Source of the DNA: an uncultured Bacteroidales bacterium
Lineage (GTDB): Bacteria; Bacteroidota; Bacteroidia; Bacteroidales; Muribaculaceae
Direction: 5' to 3'
Length of the DNA stretch: 64,000 nucleotides
Assembly (NCBI GenBank): GCA_947176235.1
Contig: CAMWPM010000003.1
Coordinates: 26,585 to 90,584 of the forward strand
Shown here: piece by piece, positions 36,318 through 44,292 of the stretch
Numbering within the stretch: the stretch's first letter is position 1
Layout of the letters: each line of letters starts with the position of its first letter
The notes under the pieces: generated by a model
Databases searched by the model: none
The model's input: only the letters and a program-made list of their open reading frames with translations
Told to the model about the DNA's origin: nothing
Translations under genes and position numbers: made by a program

Positions 36318-37145
36318 ATGAATTTTGTCCGCACTTTCGCCGTGTTCGTCCTTGCATCGGTGGCTCTCGGTATGTCGGCGTACGAACCCGCCGACTCTGT
36401 CCCGGGTAACACGTATGTGACTGTCAGCACTAATGTCGGCGACTTCACACTCATGCTCTATGACGACACCCCTCTCCACCGCGACAACTTTATCCGACTA
36501 TGCCAGGACGGCACTTATGATGGCGTCCTTTTCCACCGCGTCATCAAGGATTTCCTGATCCAGGGAGGTGACCCGAACAGCCGTGAGCGTATTCCCGGCA
36601 AACCCTATGGCGACGGTGACGGCGGTTTCTGTGTCTACTCCGAGATCCTCCCGCACCATTTCTGCAAGCGAGGTGCTCTTATCGACGCCAAACTTGGTGA
36701 CGACGTAAATCCCACCCGCATGTCGGCAGGCACACAGTTCTGCGTCGTGCAGGGCAGCGTGTTATCGGATGAAGAACTTGACGCTGTTGAGCGCCGTCTG
36801 AACGAGTGGCAGAAAAACTATCTCTACCATCTCGCTCGCTACGAACTTATGCTTGAGGATCCATCTCTTTCCACTGTCGAAAACGGCAATCTTCTGAATG
36901 CCAAGGCGCGTGAGAGAGCTTTGTGGCAGAGCATGGATCAGGGTCCGGTAGTCATATCCCCCGAGCATCGGGAAGTGTACAGGACTATCGGAGGAACCCC
37001 TCATCTCGATGGATCTGTGACAGTATTCGGCGAACTCGTTGATGGTCAGGACATCGTGGAGAAGATCACACTAATGGAGACTGACGAAATGGACCGACCT
37101 CTCTCCGATGTAATAATTCTGTCCACATCAGTCTCCCGCCGTTAA
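36318..37145 (+). CDS. Secreted cyclophilin-type peptidyl-prolyl isomerase
   Basis: A 275-residue protein with a signal peptide (MNFVRTFAVFVLASVALGMSA) and a cyclophilin fold: TNVGDFTLMLYDDTPLHRDNF, FHRVIKDFLIQGGDP (catalytic Arg), GTQFCVVQG and DGSVTVFGELVDG. Between the core strands there is an insertion of roughly 60 residues (~150-215, LSDEELDAVERRLNEWQ, helical), which makes it larger than the ~165-residue core. This is common in Bacteroidetes periplasmic cyclophilins. It probably helps fold exported proteins. Its stop lies only 24 bp from the convergent HExxH small gene, with no hairpin between them. Confidence 0.9.
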   Translation: MNFVRTFAVFVLASVALGMSAYEPADSVPGNTYVTVSTNVGDFTLMLYDDTPLHRDNFIRLCQDGTYDGVLFHRVIKDFLIQGGDPNSRERIPGKPYGDGDGGFCVYSEILPHHFCKRGALIDAKLGDDVNPTRMSAGTQFCVVQGSVLSDEELDAVERRLNEWQKNYLYHLARYELMLEDPSLSTVENGNLLNAKARERALWQSMDQGPVVISPEHREVYRTIGGTPHLDGSVTVFGELVDGQDIVEKITLMETDEMDRPLSDVIILSTSVSRR

Positions 37146-37169
37146 CTCGTCAACCATTGCAACCGTACT

Positions 37170-37493
37170 TTAGTTATTCCGAAAATATTTGAGCCACGAA
37201 TACAGTTTCCGGTTTTTCAGATAGCTAAGGTCATGGCCATTTCTGTAGGCTTCGCGCTCAAATGATATGTTGTAGTACGCCTTCTTTCCGTTGCCATACA
37301 TCACAAGTCTCACCATCCACTCGATGATATAGAGGATGTAAAAGGGTACAAACAGGAGTTCACGCTGTTGTGCAGTGTGAATCCGTTCATGGTTCACCAC
37401 ATAGCGGTCAATCCAGCTGACATCACGCGCCCAAAACGTCCCAAATAAATTCAGGCATATTCCTTTAGGCATCAACCTACACTTCACTATCAT
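37170..37493 (-). CDS. Small conserved-looking protein with HExxH motif
   Basis: This 107-residue protein is of unrecognised function. It has a short N-terminal part (IVKCRLMPKGICLNLFGTFW), the motif HERIH (residues ~35-39, an HExxH zinc-protease pattern) and a hydrophobic helix-like stretch (LFVPFYILYIIEWMVRLVMYG). A later FEREAYRNG could supply a third metal-ligand glutamate. It resembles a stripped-down membrane metallopeptidase, but a structural rather than enzymatic role is equally possible. It is convergent with the cyclophilin gene and lies downstream of the flavodoxin-like gene on the same strand, separated by a hairpin. Confidence 0.65.
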   Translation of the reverse strand: MIVKCRLMPKGICLNLFGTFWARDVSWIDRYVVNHERIHTAQQRELLFVPFYILYIIEWMVRLVMYGNGKKAYYNISFEREAYRNGHDLSYLKNRKLYSWLKYFRNN

Positions 37494-37557
37494 TCTCTCG
37501 ATGTATGGATATTCAGATTAATCACCGGCAAAGGTAATCATAATTCCCATAATGAAG

Positions 37558-37592
37558 AAGCGCCATGCCGGATTCTGGCACAGCGCTTTTTT
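37558..37592. terminator. Hairpin terminator between flavodoxin-like and HExxH genes
   Basis: AAGCGC/GCGCTT (37558-37563 with 37583-37588) and the inner TGCC/GGCA form one hairpin. The U run is on the + side (TTTTTT), weaker on the - side, although the nearest upstream gene is on -. Confidence 0.55.
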
Positions 37593-37649
37593 TCGTTTAT
37601 CGATATATTATTTGAGGAAGCATTTCCCTCTTCTTCATCTTATTTATTT

Positions 37650-38303
37650 TTATTGCCTTATCTCCGAATGAAAATTCGTGAACACGGTGTGTTCCTGTTC
37701 CGGAAGCCCCTCTTTCACCCTCTGCGCACGAATCGCCTTTATTAAAAATGCGGCATTACGACCTAAATTTCTCATTGTCTGCAATCCTTCGAGATCACCC
37801 TCCACATCCTCAGCCGAGAAGCCATGCACTTCATTCCAGTAGGTGGATGAAACTATCGGCATCGAGCTTATCGTAAAATAATGATTCAGGTCATCGAATG
37901 CGGAAGTGCTTCCTGCCCGGCGTGACGACACCACGGTGGCACCTACCTTTTGATTGAGATTTATGGTACCCGATGTACTGTAAAACAGCCTGTCCATGAA
38001 AGCATGTAGCTGACCGTTTGATCCTGCATAATAGACAGGAGTCCCTACTATCAGACCGTCAGCCTCCGCGAGTTTAGGGGCTGTTTCGTTCACTGCGTCG
38101 TTAAACACGCATCTGCCATGTGAGCGGCAGTAGTTGCAGGCAATGCAGCCGCGGATGTCCTTGTTCCCGACGTTAATTCGTTCGGTCGTCACACCGCAAT
38201 CATTGAGTGTCTTTTCAAGTTCGTCAAACGCGCGCGCCACGCATCCCTTCACATGCGGGCTCCCGTTGACCAGAAGCACCTTGTAATTTGTGTCCTTGCT
38301 CAT
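37650..38303 (-). CDS. Flavodoxin-family NAD(P)H-dependent oxidoreductase
   Basis: This 217-residue flavoprotein of the FMN reductase/iron-sulfur flavoprotein kind has a phosphate-binding loop at VNGSPHVKGCVARAF and a cysteine pattern GCIACNYCRSHGRCVF (C53, C56, C59 and C65 region) that in the ISF family binds a 4Fe-4S cluster. The FMN-contacting segment is GTPVYYAGSNGQLHAFMDR. It probably acts on quinones, nitro compounds or other electrophiles. It is divergent from the Nim-like gene (155 bp apart), which also handles flavin-linked reduction, suggesting a shared stress response. Substrate cannot be predicted. Confidence 0.85.
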   Translation of the reverse strand: MSKDTNYKVLLVNGSPHVKGCVARAFDELEKTLNDCGVTTERINVGNKDIRGCIACNYCRSHGRCVFNDAVNETAPKLAEADGLIVGTPVYYAGSNGQLHAFMDRLFYSTSGTINLNQKVGATVVSSRRAGSTSAFDDLNHYFTISSMPIVSSTYWNEVHGFSAEDVEGDLEGLQTMRNLGRNAAFLIKAIRAQRVKEGLPEQEHTVFTNFHSEIRQ

Positions 38304-38399
38304 AATCTCTTAGAATATTTGATTGAATAGCGTTTTATTGCTGATTTGATAACAACGTATGCCTTTATTTTGTTGATGCTTCTCATTCTATTCATTTCA

Positions 38400-38432
38400 T
38401 TGCGAGATTTTTGATCTTTTTCATTATATTTG
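38400..38432 (+). promoter_or_regulatory. Promoter of the Nim-like gene
   Basis: TTG (38400-38402), a 22-bp spacer and TATATTTG (38425-38432). It lies inside the longest possible reading frame, which argues that translation starts at 38459 rather than 38411. Confidence 0.55.
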
Positions 38433-38458
38433 CTGATAAATTCATTGATTCTACTGTT

Positions 38459-38941
38459 ATGCGACAGATGCGAAAAGCCTCACGGCAGAAGCCTGCTGAT
38501 TGGGCTCTTGAAGTATTGGATAAGGCACCCTACGTGACAGTCAGTATGACTCGACCCGACGGCACTCCTTATGGTGTGCCGCTCTCGCTGGTGCGCAAGG
38601 ATGAGCTGACGTTCTATTTCCATTGCGCCGACGAGGGCGATAAAATTGATTGCATAAAGTTTAATCCTGCGGTAAGCCTGTCGGCTGTCAGCAAATGCAC
38701 TCCGGTTTATGAAGCAGAGAAGAATAATTTCACGGAGCATTACAATTCCGCCATTGCGGTGGGTAGGGCTGAATTTGTGACCTCTGATGAGGAAAAGACG
38801 GAAGCCCTGCGACTTCTATGTCTGCGATTTCTCCCCCATGCCATGAATCATTTTGATGAAGCCATAACCCGTAGCCTTTCCCGCACTACTGTGATCCGCA
38901 TCACGCTGACCGAACCTCCGGTCGGCAAAAGCAAACAGTGA
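38459..38941 (+). CDS. Pyridoxamine 5'-phosphate oxidase-like (Nim-type) flavoprotein
   Basis: From the ATG at 38459 the protein has 160 residues with the split-barrel FMN-binding fold of the Nim/PNPOx-like family: APYVTVSMTRPDGTPYGVPLSL, then LTFYFHCADEGDKIDCI, and VSLSAVS. Related Bacteroides Nim proteins reduce 5-nitroimidazoles, but many chromosomal members of this family have no known role in resistance, and I make no resistance claim. The preferred start follows the promoter; a GTG- or ATG-extended form from 38411 would encode a hydrophobic head inside the promoter. It is divergent from a flavodoxin-like gene and followed by a small membrane protein. Confidence 0.8.
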   Translation: MRQMRKASRQKPADWALEVLDKAPYVTVSMTRPDGTPYGVPLSLVRKDELTFYFHCADEGDKIDCIKFNPAVSLSAVSKCTPVYEAEKNNFTEHYNSAIAVGRAEFVTSDEEKTEALRLLCLRFLPHAMNHFDEAITRSLSRTTVIRITLTEPPVGKSKQ

Positions 38942-38988
38942 TTTGCCACTGCATATAATTTTCTGACCTTTCTTTTCCTTAGTTTTTT

Positions 38989-39234
38989 ATGATAAAAATT
39001 GGACGTTTAGAATTCGGATTTGCCGCTGTTTCCACGTTTATCGTGTTTATTGTGCTGAGTATTTGTGCTATAACGTCGGCATTCAGTCAGGAATGTCCGG
39101 AATCACCGATGCCTCTCGGCTCACTTCTGATAATCAACGAAGGGCTCGCGCTTCTTGCCACGCTGATATTTGGCATATTCGCACATTTTGCTCTACTCAT
39201 CATCCGTCATTTCAGTAAAAATCCTAACAAATAG
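38989..39234 (+). CDS. Small two-helix membrane protein
   Basis: This 81-residue protein has two hydrophobic segments (FAAVSTFIVFIVLSICAITSAF, written here only in part, at ~10-32, and LALLATLIFGIFAHFALLII at ~53-72) joined by a short loop with a cysteine, and a basic end (RHFSKNPNK). I do not recognise the family. It begins 47 bp after the Nim-like gene and stops 13 bp before the flavin reductase ATG at 39248, so it is probably part of that run. Codon use is ordinary and the frame is closed on both sides by real genes, which supports it being expressed. Confidence 0.55.
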   Translation: MIKIGRLEFGFAAVSTFIVFIVLSICAITSAFSQECPESPMPLGSLLIINEGLALLATLIFGIFAHFALLIIRHFSKNPNK

Positions 39235-39247
39235 TTACCCGCAAATC

Positions 39248-39817
39248 ATGATGAAGAACTTCAAACCTAAAGCATGGTTGCTCCCGCAGCCTGTCCTGAT
39301 TCTCGGCACCTACAATGCCGACGGTACTCCTAACGCTATGAACGCCGCATGGGGCGGACAATGGGACGCCTCCGAGATCATGATCTCCCTGGGCGCTCAC
39401 GCCACTACTGATAATCTCAGTCGTTGCGGCGACTTCACCGTTGCATTCGCTACCATCGACACCCTTGTTGCTGCCGATTATGTAGGCGTAGTCAGTGGGA
39501 AAAAACAACCTGACAAAATAGCCCGTACCGGCTGGAATGCCGTCAAAGCGGAAGATGTTGACGCTCCGGTGTTTGATTGCTTTCCTATGACACTGGAATG
39601 TCGAGTTAAAGAAAAGCTTTACGAATCTTCCACCGGCTGCTACCTGATAGCAGAAATCGTTGGCATCGTATGCGACGAAAAGTATCTTGCCGACGACGGG
39701 AAGCCCGATGTGGAAAAGATGCGCCTCATCACTTTCGACCCCATCCACAACGGTTACATCTCCCTCGGCTCACGCGTCGGCTCGGCATTCCACGATGGCT
39801 TGGCGTTGAAGGACTGA
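39248..39817 (+). CDS. Flavin reductase-like FMN-binding protein
   Basis: A 189-residue split-barrel flavoprotein of the DIM6/NTAB flavin-reductase group: PQPVLILGTYNADGTPNAMNAAW, a substrate/FMN segment ISLGAHATTDNLSRCGDFTV-like (20 residues or fewer shown), and a C-terminal HNGYISLGSRVG. These proteins reduce FMN with NAD(P)H or act as small-molecule reductases. An in-frame ATG at 39170 overlaps the upstream membrane-protein gene and adds a non-conserved head, so I start at 39248. The tag gene follows after 3 bp, indicating co-transcription with a DNA-repair gene. Confidence 0.82.
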   Translation: MMKNFKPKAWLLPQPVLILGTYNADGTPNAMNAAWGGQWDASEIMISLGAHATTDNLSRCGDFTVAFATIDTLVAADYVGVVSGKKQPDKIARTGWNAVKAEDVDAPVFDCFPMTLECRVKEKLYESSTGCYLIAEIVGIVCDEKYLADDGKPDVEKMRLITFDPIHNGYISLGSRVGSAFHDGLALKD

Positions 39818-39820
39818 ATT

Positions 39821-40402
39821 ATGCCCGACAAACATGTAAAGCGTTGCTGGTGGTGTGGCGACGATCCCGTCTACGTCCGTTATCACGACGAAGAATGGGG
39901 TCGCCCCGTCAGCGATGACCGTACGCTCTTGGAATTTCTCACCCTCGAAAGTGCGCAGGCAGGACTGGCATGGATCACCATCCTTAGGAAGCGCGACGGC
40001 TACCGCAAAGCTTTCCATGACTTTGATTTCCGTCGCGTTGCGCTTATGACTCCTGATGATGAAGAGCGGCTGCGTGGATGTGATGGCATCGTGCGCAACC
40101 GACTGAAAATCCATAGCGCGATCGCCAATGCCCGTCTGTTCGCCGATATTGTCGACGAATATGGTTCATTCGCGACCTATGTCCTGACGTTTTTCCCGGA
40201 TGGGAAAAGAATCGTCAACGACGTGCCGGATATGACATCAGTCCCGGTCTCCTCCCCCATTTCCGATGCCATGAGTAAGGACATGCGACGCCGTGGATTC
40301 CGTTTCTTCGGCACCACAATCTGCTATTCATTCCTTCAGGCTACGGGCTTTATCGACGACCATCTCAACGACTGCCACTGTAAAAACCATGACCGACCCT
40401 GA
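39821..40402 (+). CDS. tag: DNA-3-methyladenine glycosylase I
   Basis: Tag removes 3-methyladenine from alkylated DNA. The 193-residue protein has the conserved RCWWCGDDPVYVRYHDEEWG N-terminus, which supplies a Cys and a His zinc ligand, the catalytic-site glutamate in LTLESAQAGLAW, and the C-terminal zinc pair in DDHLNDCHC. The fold is helical HhH-like. It is embedded in a tight run: flavin reductase 3 bp upstream, DUF3781 gene overlapping its last 14 bp. This suggests a small response unit for alkylation or nitro-reductive stress, which is my inference. Confidence 0.94.
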   Translation: MPDKHVKRCWWCGDDPVYVRYHDEEWGRPVSDDRTLLEFLTLESAQAGLAWITILRKRDGYRKAFHDFDFRRVALMTPDDEERLRGCDGIVRNRLKIHSAIANARLFADIVDEYGSFATYVLTFFPDGKRIVNDVPDMTSVPVSSPISDAMSKDMRRRGFRFFGTTICYSFLQATGFIDDHLNDCHCKNHDRP

Positions 40403-40643
40403 TCTGCCATTCGACGTTAATCGCCTGAGCACTACTCCCGCCGGAGCCGACCGTATCCGCCGTAATCTCTTATTGGATAGATCTGTCGACCCTCTCGACT
40501 ATTGTCGAAAGTCAATTCTTGAAGAGAGAGCCTCTATCTCAAGGCGTGGCAAAAACTGGTATGTTATCAGTAAAGGGGCGATAATCACCATCAACGCCTC
40601 CTCCCTCACCATCATCACAGCCCATAAAAAAAGGGAACTCTGA
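40389..40643 (+). CDS. DUF3781 family small protein
   Basis: An 84-residue protein starting at the ATG at 40389, inside the end of tag. The C-terminal pattern RRGKNWYVISKGAIITINA and TIITAHKKREL is the DUF3781 signature. The first half includes LSTTPAGADRIRRNLLL. Longer in-frame starts upstream lie within tag and carry no similarity. Function of DUF3781 is unknown. The 14-bp overlap implies translational coupling to tag. It ends 2 bp before the convergent porin gene's stop, so no terminator fits between them. Confidence 0.75.
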   Translation: MTDPDLPFDVNRLSTTPAGADRIRRNLLLDRSVDPLDYCRKSILEERASISRRGKNWYVISKGAIITINASSLTIITAHKKREL

Positions 40644-40645
40644 CA

Positions 40646-41989
40646 TCAGAACGTGAAAGCGCACATCACGTTGGCGCGCCATGCGTTGCGCGCAACGGTC
40701 GACACATTTTCCCTGCGTCCGAAATCAATCTCCCCCGCCACGCTCAGACGTGGCAATATGTTCCAGTACACGTTGGCACAGGCAAACGTCCCGCGCTTGT
40801 ATTCATCTCCTGACGTCCCGTTGCGAGTCGAGAGGTGCATCTGACTGGCTGCAATAGTGACAAAAAGTTCGGGGCGGAAGTTGTACTGCAGCCCCAGCGA
40901 CCACCCGAACATCGACGGAGCATAAAGCTTCCCGGAATTTTCAGGATCGGCAAGCAAGTCATAATGACCATATTGCAGGTCCCCGCCCAATCCTGCGATA
41001 CCTCTTCCGGTGGTCAGATTGACGTAGGTTGTGAACTGCGTAGAGGGATGCGCCACCGAGCTTAAGTGCACGCCCCACCCTGCCACATTGTGGTTGACAC
41101 CGCTCTGCATGTCACGATAGGGAAGCGATCGGACTATACCGCTCAATCTTACATGCTGTCCTCTCGCCCACTCATACTGCACGAGCGCGGCCACATCCGG
41201 TAGCCACTCCGATCGTGGTTTTGCAGATGTGGCAGTTTGATCTATCGAAGTGGCTGGCGTCTCGGCTGATACGCCCAGATACCAGTGATTCCTCACGCAC
41301 GGCATATATCTTACAAGTACCGCCGTACTGGAAAATTTGTTGTTGTTACCGGCGGCATCGATCACTACCGGCTGAGCTGCTGGATCGGAAAACGTCGAGT
41401 TGGCATAACCCACCGTAAAATCCCGCACCATCGCATAAGCCTTCTTTAGTTTCAGGCCTCGGCTCTGATAGCCTGAAAAATCTGTTTCGATGTAAAGCTG
41501 ATAGTTGCCAATCCGGCTGTCATTTCCTATCACACGGAAAAACAACCCCGTCCCCGCAGGTGTCGTTGCAAAATGCCGCATCGAAAGTGGGTTGGCAGGA
41601 ATGGGTATCGTGTATGGCGCAAATGAACTCGTCGGCACCGCACCGTTCCAGTCATAGTAAGCTCTCATCCTGACACTTCCACCAATACCCATCGACAGTC
41701 CGGCATCCTTGCTCATGAACAGGAAATAGGGAGCATCCGGATCCTGGAAATGACGGAACTGATCATAGTAAAACGTACTTATCACACGAAAAATTGAATC
41801 TTTATCAGCTTGTAGAGCTGCCGGATGCGTAGGGCGTCCGTCAATATAGACGATTTTCGTTGACTCCACCTTTTTGTTAACCAGCGAATCAGGATGCGTC
41901 ACGGCTCCCGAGGCATCCTGAGCCACAAACGATGAAGGCACTAACAGTAAGACAGATAACAGTCCTTTTATTTTTCGCATGACGTTCAA
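40646..41989 (-). CDS. Outer-membrane beta-barrel porin (DcaP-like)
   Basis: This 447-residue exported protein has a signal peptide (MRKIKGLLSVLLLVPSSFVAQ; an ATG three codons upstream is also possible). The mature part starts with a short helical segment and continues as alternating amphipathic strands, e.g. GSVRMRAYYDWNGAV, TGLFFRVIGND, YQLYIETDFSGY, and ends in a terminal phenylalanine (NVMCAFTF), the usual outer-membrane targeting signal. The strand pattern resembles DcaP/porin-superfamily proteins. Substrate is unknown. It stands alone between DUF3781 and yccF. Confidence 0.75.
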   Translation of the reverse strand: MNVMRKIKGLLSVLLLVPSSFVAQDASGAVTHPDSLVNKKVESTKIVYIDGRPTHPAALQADKDSIFRVISTFYYDQFRHFQDPDAPYFLFMSKDAGLSMGIGGSVRMRAYYDWNGAVPTSSFAPYTIPIPANPLSMRHFATTPAGTGLFFRVIGNDSRIGNYQLYIETDFSGYQSRGLKLKKAYAMVRDFTVGYANSTFSDPAAQPVVIDAAGNNNKFSSTAVLVRYMPCVRNHWYLGVSAETPATSIDQTATSAKPRSEWLPDVAALVQYEWARGQHVRLSGIVRSLPYRDMQSGVNHNVAGWGVHLSSVAHPSTQFTTYVNLTTGRGIAGLGGDLQYGHYDLLADPENSGKLYAPSMFGWSLGLQYNFRPELFVTIAASQMHLSTRNGTSGDEYKRGTFACANVYWNILPRLSVAGEIDFGRRENVSTVARNAWRANVMCAFTF

Positions 41990-42034
41990 TGTATGTAATC
42001 AGATATTCAGGAAAAACGGATGAATGTCCCCATT

Positions 42035-42403
42035 CTAAGCCACGCCCTTGCCGAATGGAAGCAGCGCAAGCTTCATAAGTTTAAAGTGCTGGAGCCCGAA
42101 CGGAATGCCGATAATCGTGATGCAGAACAGTAGTCCCCAACCCAGATGAGTCAGGGCGATGGCAAATCCTCCGACAAACCACCATATCACGTTCATCACC
42201 CCCGCAAGGCATCCCGAAGGCCAACCATCGTCATAAATGTTTGTACCGAACGGCCATAACGACAGAATTGCCAGCTTCAGCGTCTGCAACCCGAACGGTA
42301 TGCCGATGATCGTGATCATCATCAGCACGCTCGATATTGCATACTCGATGGCGATCATCACGCCACCAAACACTACCCAGATAATATTCAGCAATATATT
42401 CAT
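42035..42403 (-). CDS. yccF: YccF-domain inner-membrane protein
   Basis: This 122-residue protein has the duplicated YccF motif: ITIIGIPFGLQTLKLA (~32-47) and ITIIGIPFGLQHFKLMKLAL (~95-114), each following hydrophobic helices (about four in all), plus LWPFG and LLPFG. The molecular role of YccF is unknown; members are small inner-membrane proteins. The gene lies 14 bp after the TlpA-like thioredoxin gene on the same strand, so they are probably co-transcribed. Confidence 0.9.
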   Translation of the reverse strand: MNILLNIIWVVFGGVMIAIEYAISSVLMMITIIGIPFGLQTLKLAILSLWPFGTNIYDDGWPSGCLAGVMNVIWWFVGGFAIALTHLGWGLLFCITIIGIPFGLQHFKLMKLALLPFGKGVA

Positions 42404-42417
42404 TTCGTATTATTCTT

Positions 42418-43470
42418 TTAGTCAGCCGATGGAATATGTTTCTCCAACGTGGAAAGAATCTGGTCCGCCGATATTCCGAGCTCAAGTATCGTTCCATCCG
42501 GACCAAACAGAATCAGAAGCGGAACGGAAGTTACGTTATATGCATCCGACACTTCCTTGCCCGCATTAACCCAGACTTCCCACGGCAGTTCAAGTTGATC
42601 TGCCGCTTTCATCGATAGTTCCGGTTCATCCCACACTGTCACACCGATTACTTTAAAGTTACTGTCAGCGTACTTGCCGAAAGCTTCCTTTATTATTGGC
42701 ATTTCTGCCCTGCATGGCCCGCACCAGCTTGCCCAGAAATCAAGCAGGACGTAATCGCCGTGCCCGACAGCATCACTCAGTCTATGCTCTTTGCCGTCAT
42801 ACGTCACACTGAAATCCACAAACCTCCTTCCAGCCTGGGTAGCCTCCTTGTCCCGCCTTTCTGTGATTATTTCCTGCACACTATTGTATTCCCCAAGTGC
42901 AGGATGCTTTTCAAGAATATCTTCCATCATGTCAAGCGAAATCCACGAAGAGCATATGACAAACAGGACATAACCCACCGGATCATTGCGGTGTGCCGTT
43001 ATCTCATCTACAAGCAGTGCCGTCAATTCGCTTCCAATTTTCGCCCTCTCCTCTCCGTCTATCTCATAGTATCTGGTAATCAACGGGTTTATTTTATCAG
43101 CTAAGGAATTTATCACGTCATTATAGCCGCCCTTGGTAGTCCAAGTCCGTAGTATGGCTCCGCCTTCAATTTCTTTCTTATCTACCGAATGAACGATGTC
43201 AGCATCAGAGAGTACAAAAGATCCGCGACTGCCATTCCCCTCTCCGGCATCAATACGCACATAGCAAGGCTCATACTTATCACTCGGGAACTCAATCAGT
43301 CCATTGATTACAGGAAGTGAGTCGATCACCTCCTTAGTATCTGCATTTATCAGCCTCATCATCATTCCGTCTTTATCGCCCGGCAATGACAGGATTGTAG
43401 TATGCTTCGCATGAATTCCGACACATGCAAGCAAACAAGGTATTACAAGAAAAGATCTTAAAAGTCGCAT
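42418..43470 (-). CDS. TlpA-like thioredoxin-fold protein with DUF4369-like N-terminus
   Basis: A 350-residue exported protein (signal peptide MRLLRSFLVIPCLLACVGIHA; an ATG at 43479 adds three residues). Residues ~25-200 resemble the beta-rich DUF4369 domain followed by a helical linker. Residues ~215-345 are a TlpA/ResA-like thioredoxin domain with the redox-active WCGPC (in DFWASWCGPCRAEMP) and the cis-proline in NVTSVPLLIL. Such proteins reduce disulfides in the periplasm, often in cytochrome maturation or as stress reductases. The active-site cysteines are intact, unlike the DUF5106 protein at 50.2 kb. Co-transcription with yccF is likely. Confidence 0.85.
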   Translation of the reverse strand: MRLLRSFLVIPCLLACVGIHAKHTTILSLPGDKDGMMMRLINADTKEVIDSLPVINGLIEFPSDKYEPCYVRIDAGEGNGSRGSFVLSDADIVHSVDKKEIEGGAILRTWTTKGGYNDVINSLADKINPLITRYYEIDGEERAKIGSELTALLVDEITAHRNDPVGYVLFVICSSWISLDMMEDILEKHPALGEYNSVQEIITERRDKEATQAGRRFVDFSVTYDGKEHRLSDAVGHGDYVLLDFWASWCGPCRAEMPIIKEAFGKYADSNFKVIGVTVWDEPELSMKAADQLELPWEVWVNAGKEVSDAYNVTSVPLLILFGPDGTILELGISADQILSTLEKHIPSAD

Positions 43471-43575
43471 GGCACACAATTTTGATATGTTTAGCAGATT
43501 CCGTCTCTGTAGTCTTTAACCCAGTCAGAATCAGCACAAAGATAAAAAATATCCCTTATTTCCACAAACATTTCT

Positions 43576-43619
43576 AAAAAAAGGACTTCCCCGGTGACAA
43601 TCACGTCACGAGGGAAGTC
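43576..43619 (-). terminator. Intrinsic terminator of the HU gene
   Basis: GACTTCCC/GGGAAGTC (43584-43591 with 43612-43619) plus inner TGAC/GTCA form a hairpin; the A run 43576-43582 gives seven U on the minus strand, 38 bp after the HU stop. Confidence 0.85.
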
Positions 43620-43656
43620 ATCTTGCAGAAATTGTTAAAAAGAGGGAAATAGTTTC

Positions 43657-43929
43657 TTACTTCACCTTGTCGTTGAGCTCAGCACCGGCCTTGAATTTGA
43701 TGACCTTGCGAGCAGGAATTTCGATCTTAGCCTTAGTGGCGGGGTTGATACCGGTGCGGGCAGCTTTTTCAGCTACAGAGAAAGTACCGAAACCGATAAG
43801 GGCAACTTTGTCACCGGCTGCGAGAGCCTCAGAAACGGTAGCTACGGCAGCTTCGAGAGCAGCCTTGGCAGCGGTCTTGTTGATGTTAGCCTTCTCTGCG
43901 ATAGAGTTGATAAGTTCAGTCTTGTTCAT
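43657..43929 (-). CDS. HU family DNA-binding protein
   Basis: This 90-residue histone-like protein has the full HU signature: MNKTELINSIAEKANINKTA, VALIGFGTFSVAEKAARTG, then the beta-arm tip NPATKAKIEIPA (with the intercalating proline) and VIKFKAGAEL. It is a standard HU homodimer type rather than IHF. It has its own promoter and terminator and sits back-to-back with a tRNA transcription unit. Confidence 0.96.
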   Translation of the reverse strand: MNKTELINSIAEKANINKTAAKAALEAAVATVSEALAAGDKVALIGFGTFSVAEKAARTGINPATKAKIEIPARKVIKFKAGAELNDKVK

Positions 43930-43996
43930 GATGTGATAAATATAGGGTTATGTATTATGATTTTCGGACGATTAGAGAATAGAACGATTGTCGTTG

Positions 43997-44026
43997 CAAA
44001 TTTACTCTTAAAAAATGAATTTGCAA
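43997..44026 (-). promoter_or_regulatory. Promoter of the HU gene
   Basis: On the minus strand TTG (44024-44026), a 19-bp spacer and TAAATTTG (43997-44004). Predicted start is near 43990, giving a ~60-nt leader. Confidence 0.65.
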
Positions 44027-44115
44027 GAAAATATTGAGAAATTTTAATCTCCAACAATGATTTTTGTTAATTATCCACACGACAGAAGGGTGAAACTGAG
44101 AAAAAACGAAAAATA

Positions 44116-44147
44116 TTTGTGGGAGTGAAAGCAAATTAGTACCTTTG
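44116..44147 (+). promoter_or_regulatory. Promoter of the structured RNA-tRNA unit
   Basis: TTTG (44116-44119), a 20-bp spacer and TACCTTTG (44140-44147) fit the Bacteroidetes consensus. Predicted start is near 44154, a few bases before the structured leader. Confidence 0.7.
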
Positions 44148-44157
44148 CATTGGTTTT

Positions 44158-44280
44158 GGAATAGTGCTACGTTCAACCGAGACCCGTTGCCTCCATCAAG
44201 AGATGACACCTATACCTAATCTCGCCGACAATATTTAGCGGCACGCCGGCAACCTACATCAACCTTAGAGTGACTATTCC
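44158..44280 (+). ncRNA. Candidate structured leader RNA upstream of tRNA(CAU)
   Basis: The segment between the promoter and the tRNA can fold on itself. Stems: P1 GGAATAGT/ACTATTCC (44158-44165 with 44273-44280), P2 GTTGCC/GGCAAC (44186-44191 with 44248-44253), P3 GAGAT/ATCTC (44200-44204 with 44219-44223) and P4 GCCG/CGGC (44224-44227 with 44239-44242). P1 closes the whole domain, so it would be freed as a ~125-140-nt RNA when RNase P cuts the tRNA 5' end. A near direct repeat, CTACGTTCAACC and CTACATCAACC, flanks P2. It holds no plausible reading frame. Folding is by eye and no family match is claimed. Confidence 0.5.
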
Positions 44281-44292
44281 GCAACCCTTTAA

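Noticed and set aside
38411..38458. N-terminal membrane segment on the Nim-like protein
   Set aside because: The extra residues overlap the predicted promoter; the ATG at 38459 gives the usual family start.
38459..38941. Nitroimidazole resistance gene
   Set aside because: The family is broad and chromosomal members often have other or unknown roles; sequence alone does not support a resistance call.
44158..44280. A second tRNA or a tmRNA/SRP RNA in the leader
   Set aside because: No cloverleaf with T-loop, no conserved SRP GGAA tetraloop domain and no tmRNA tag frame.
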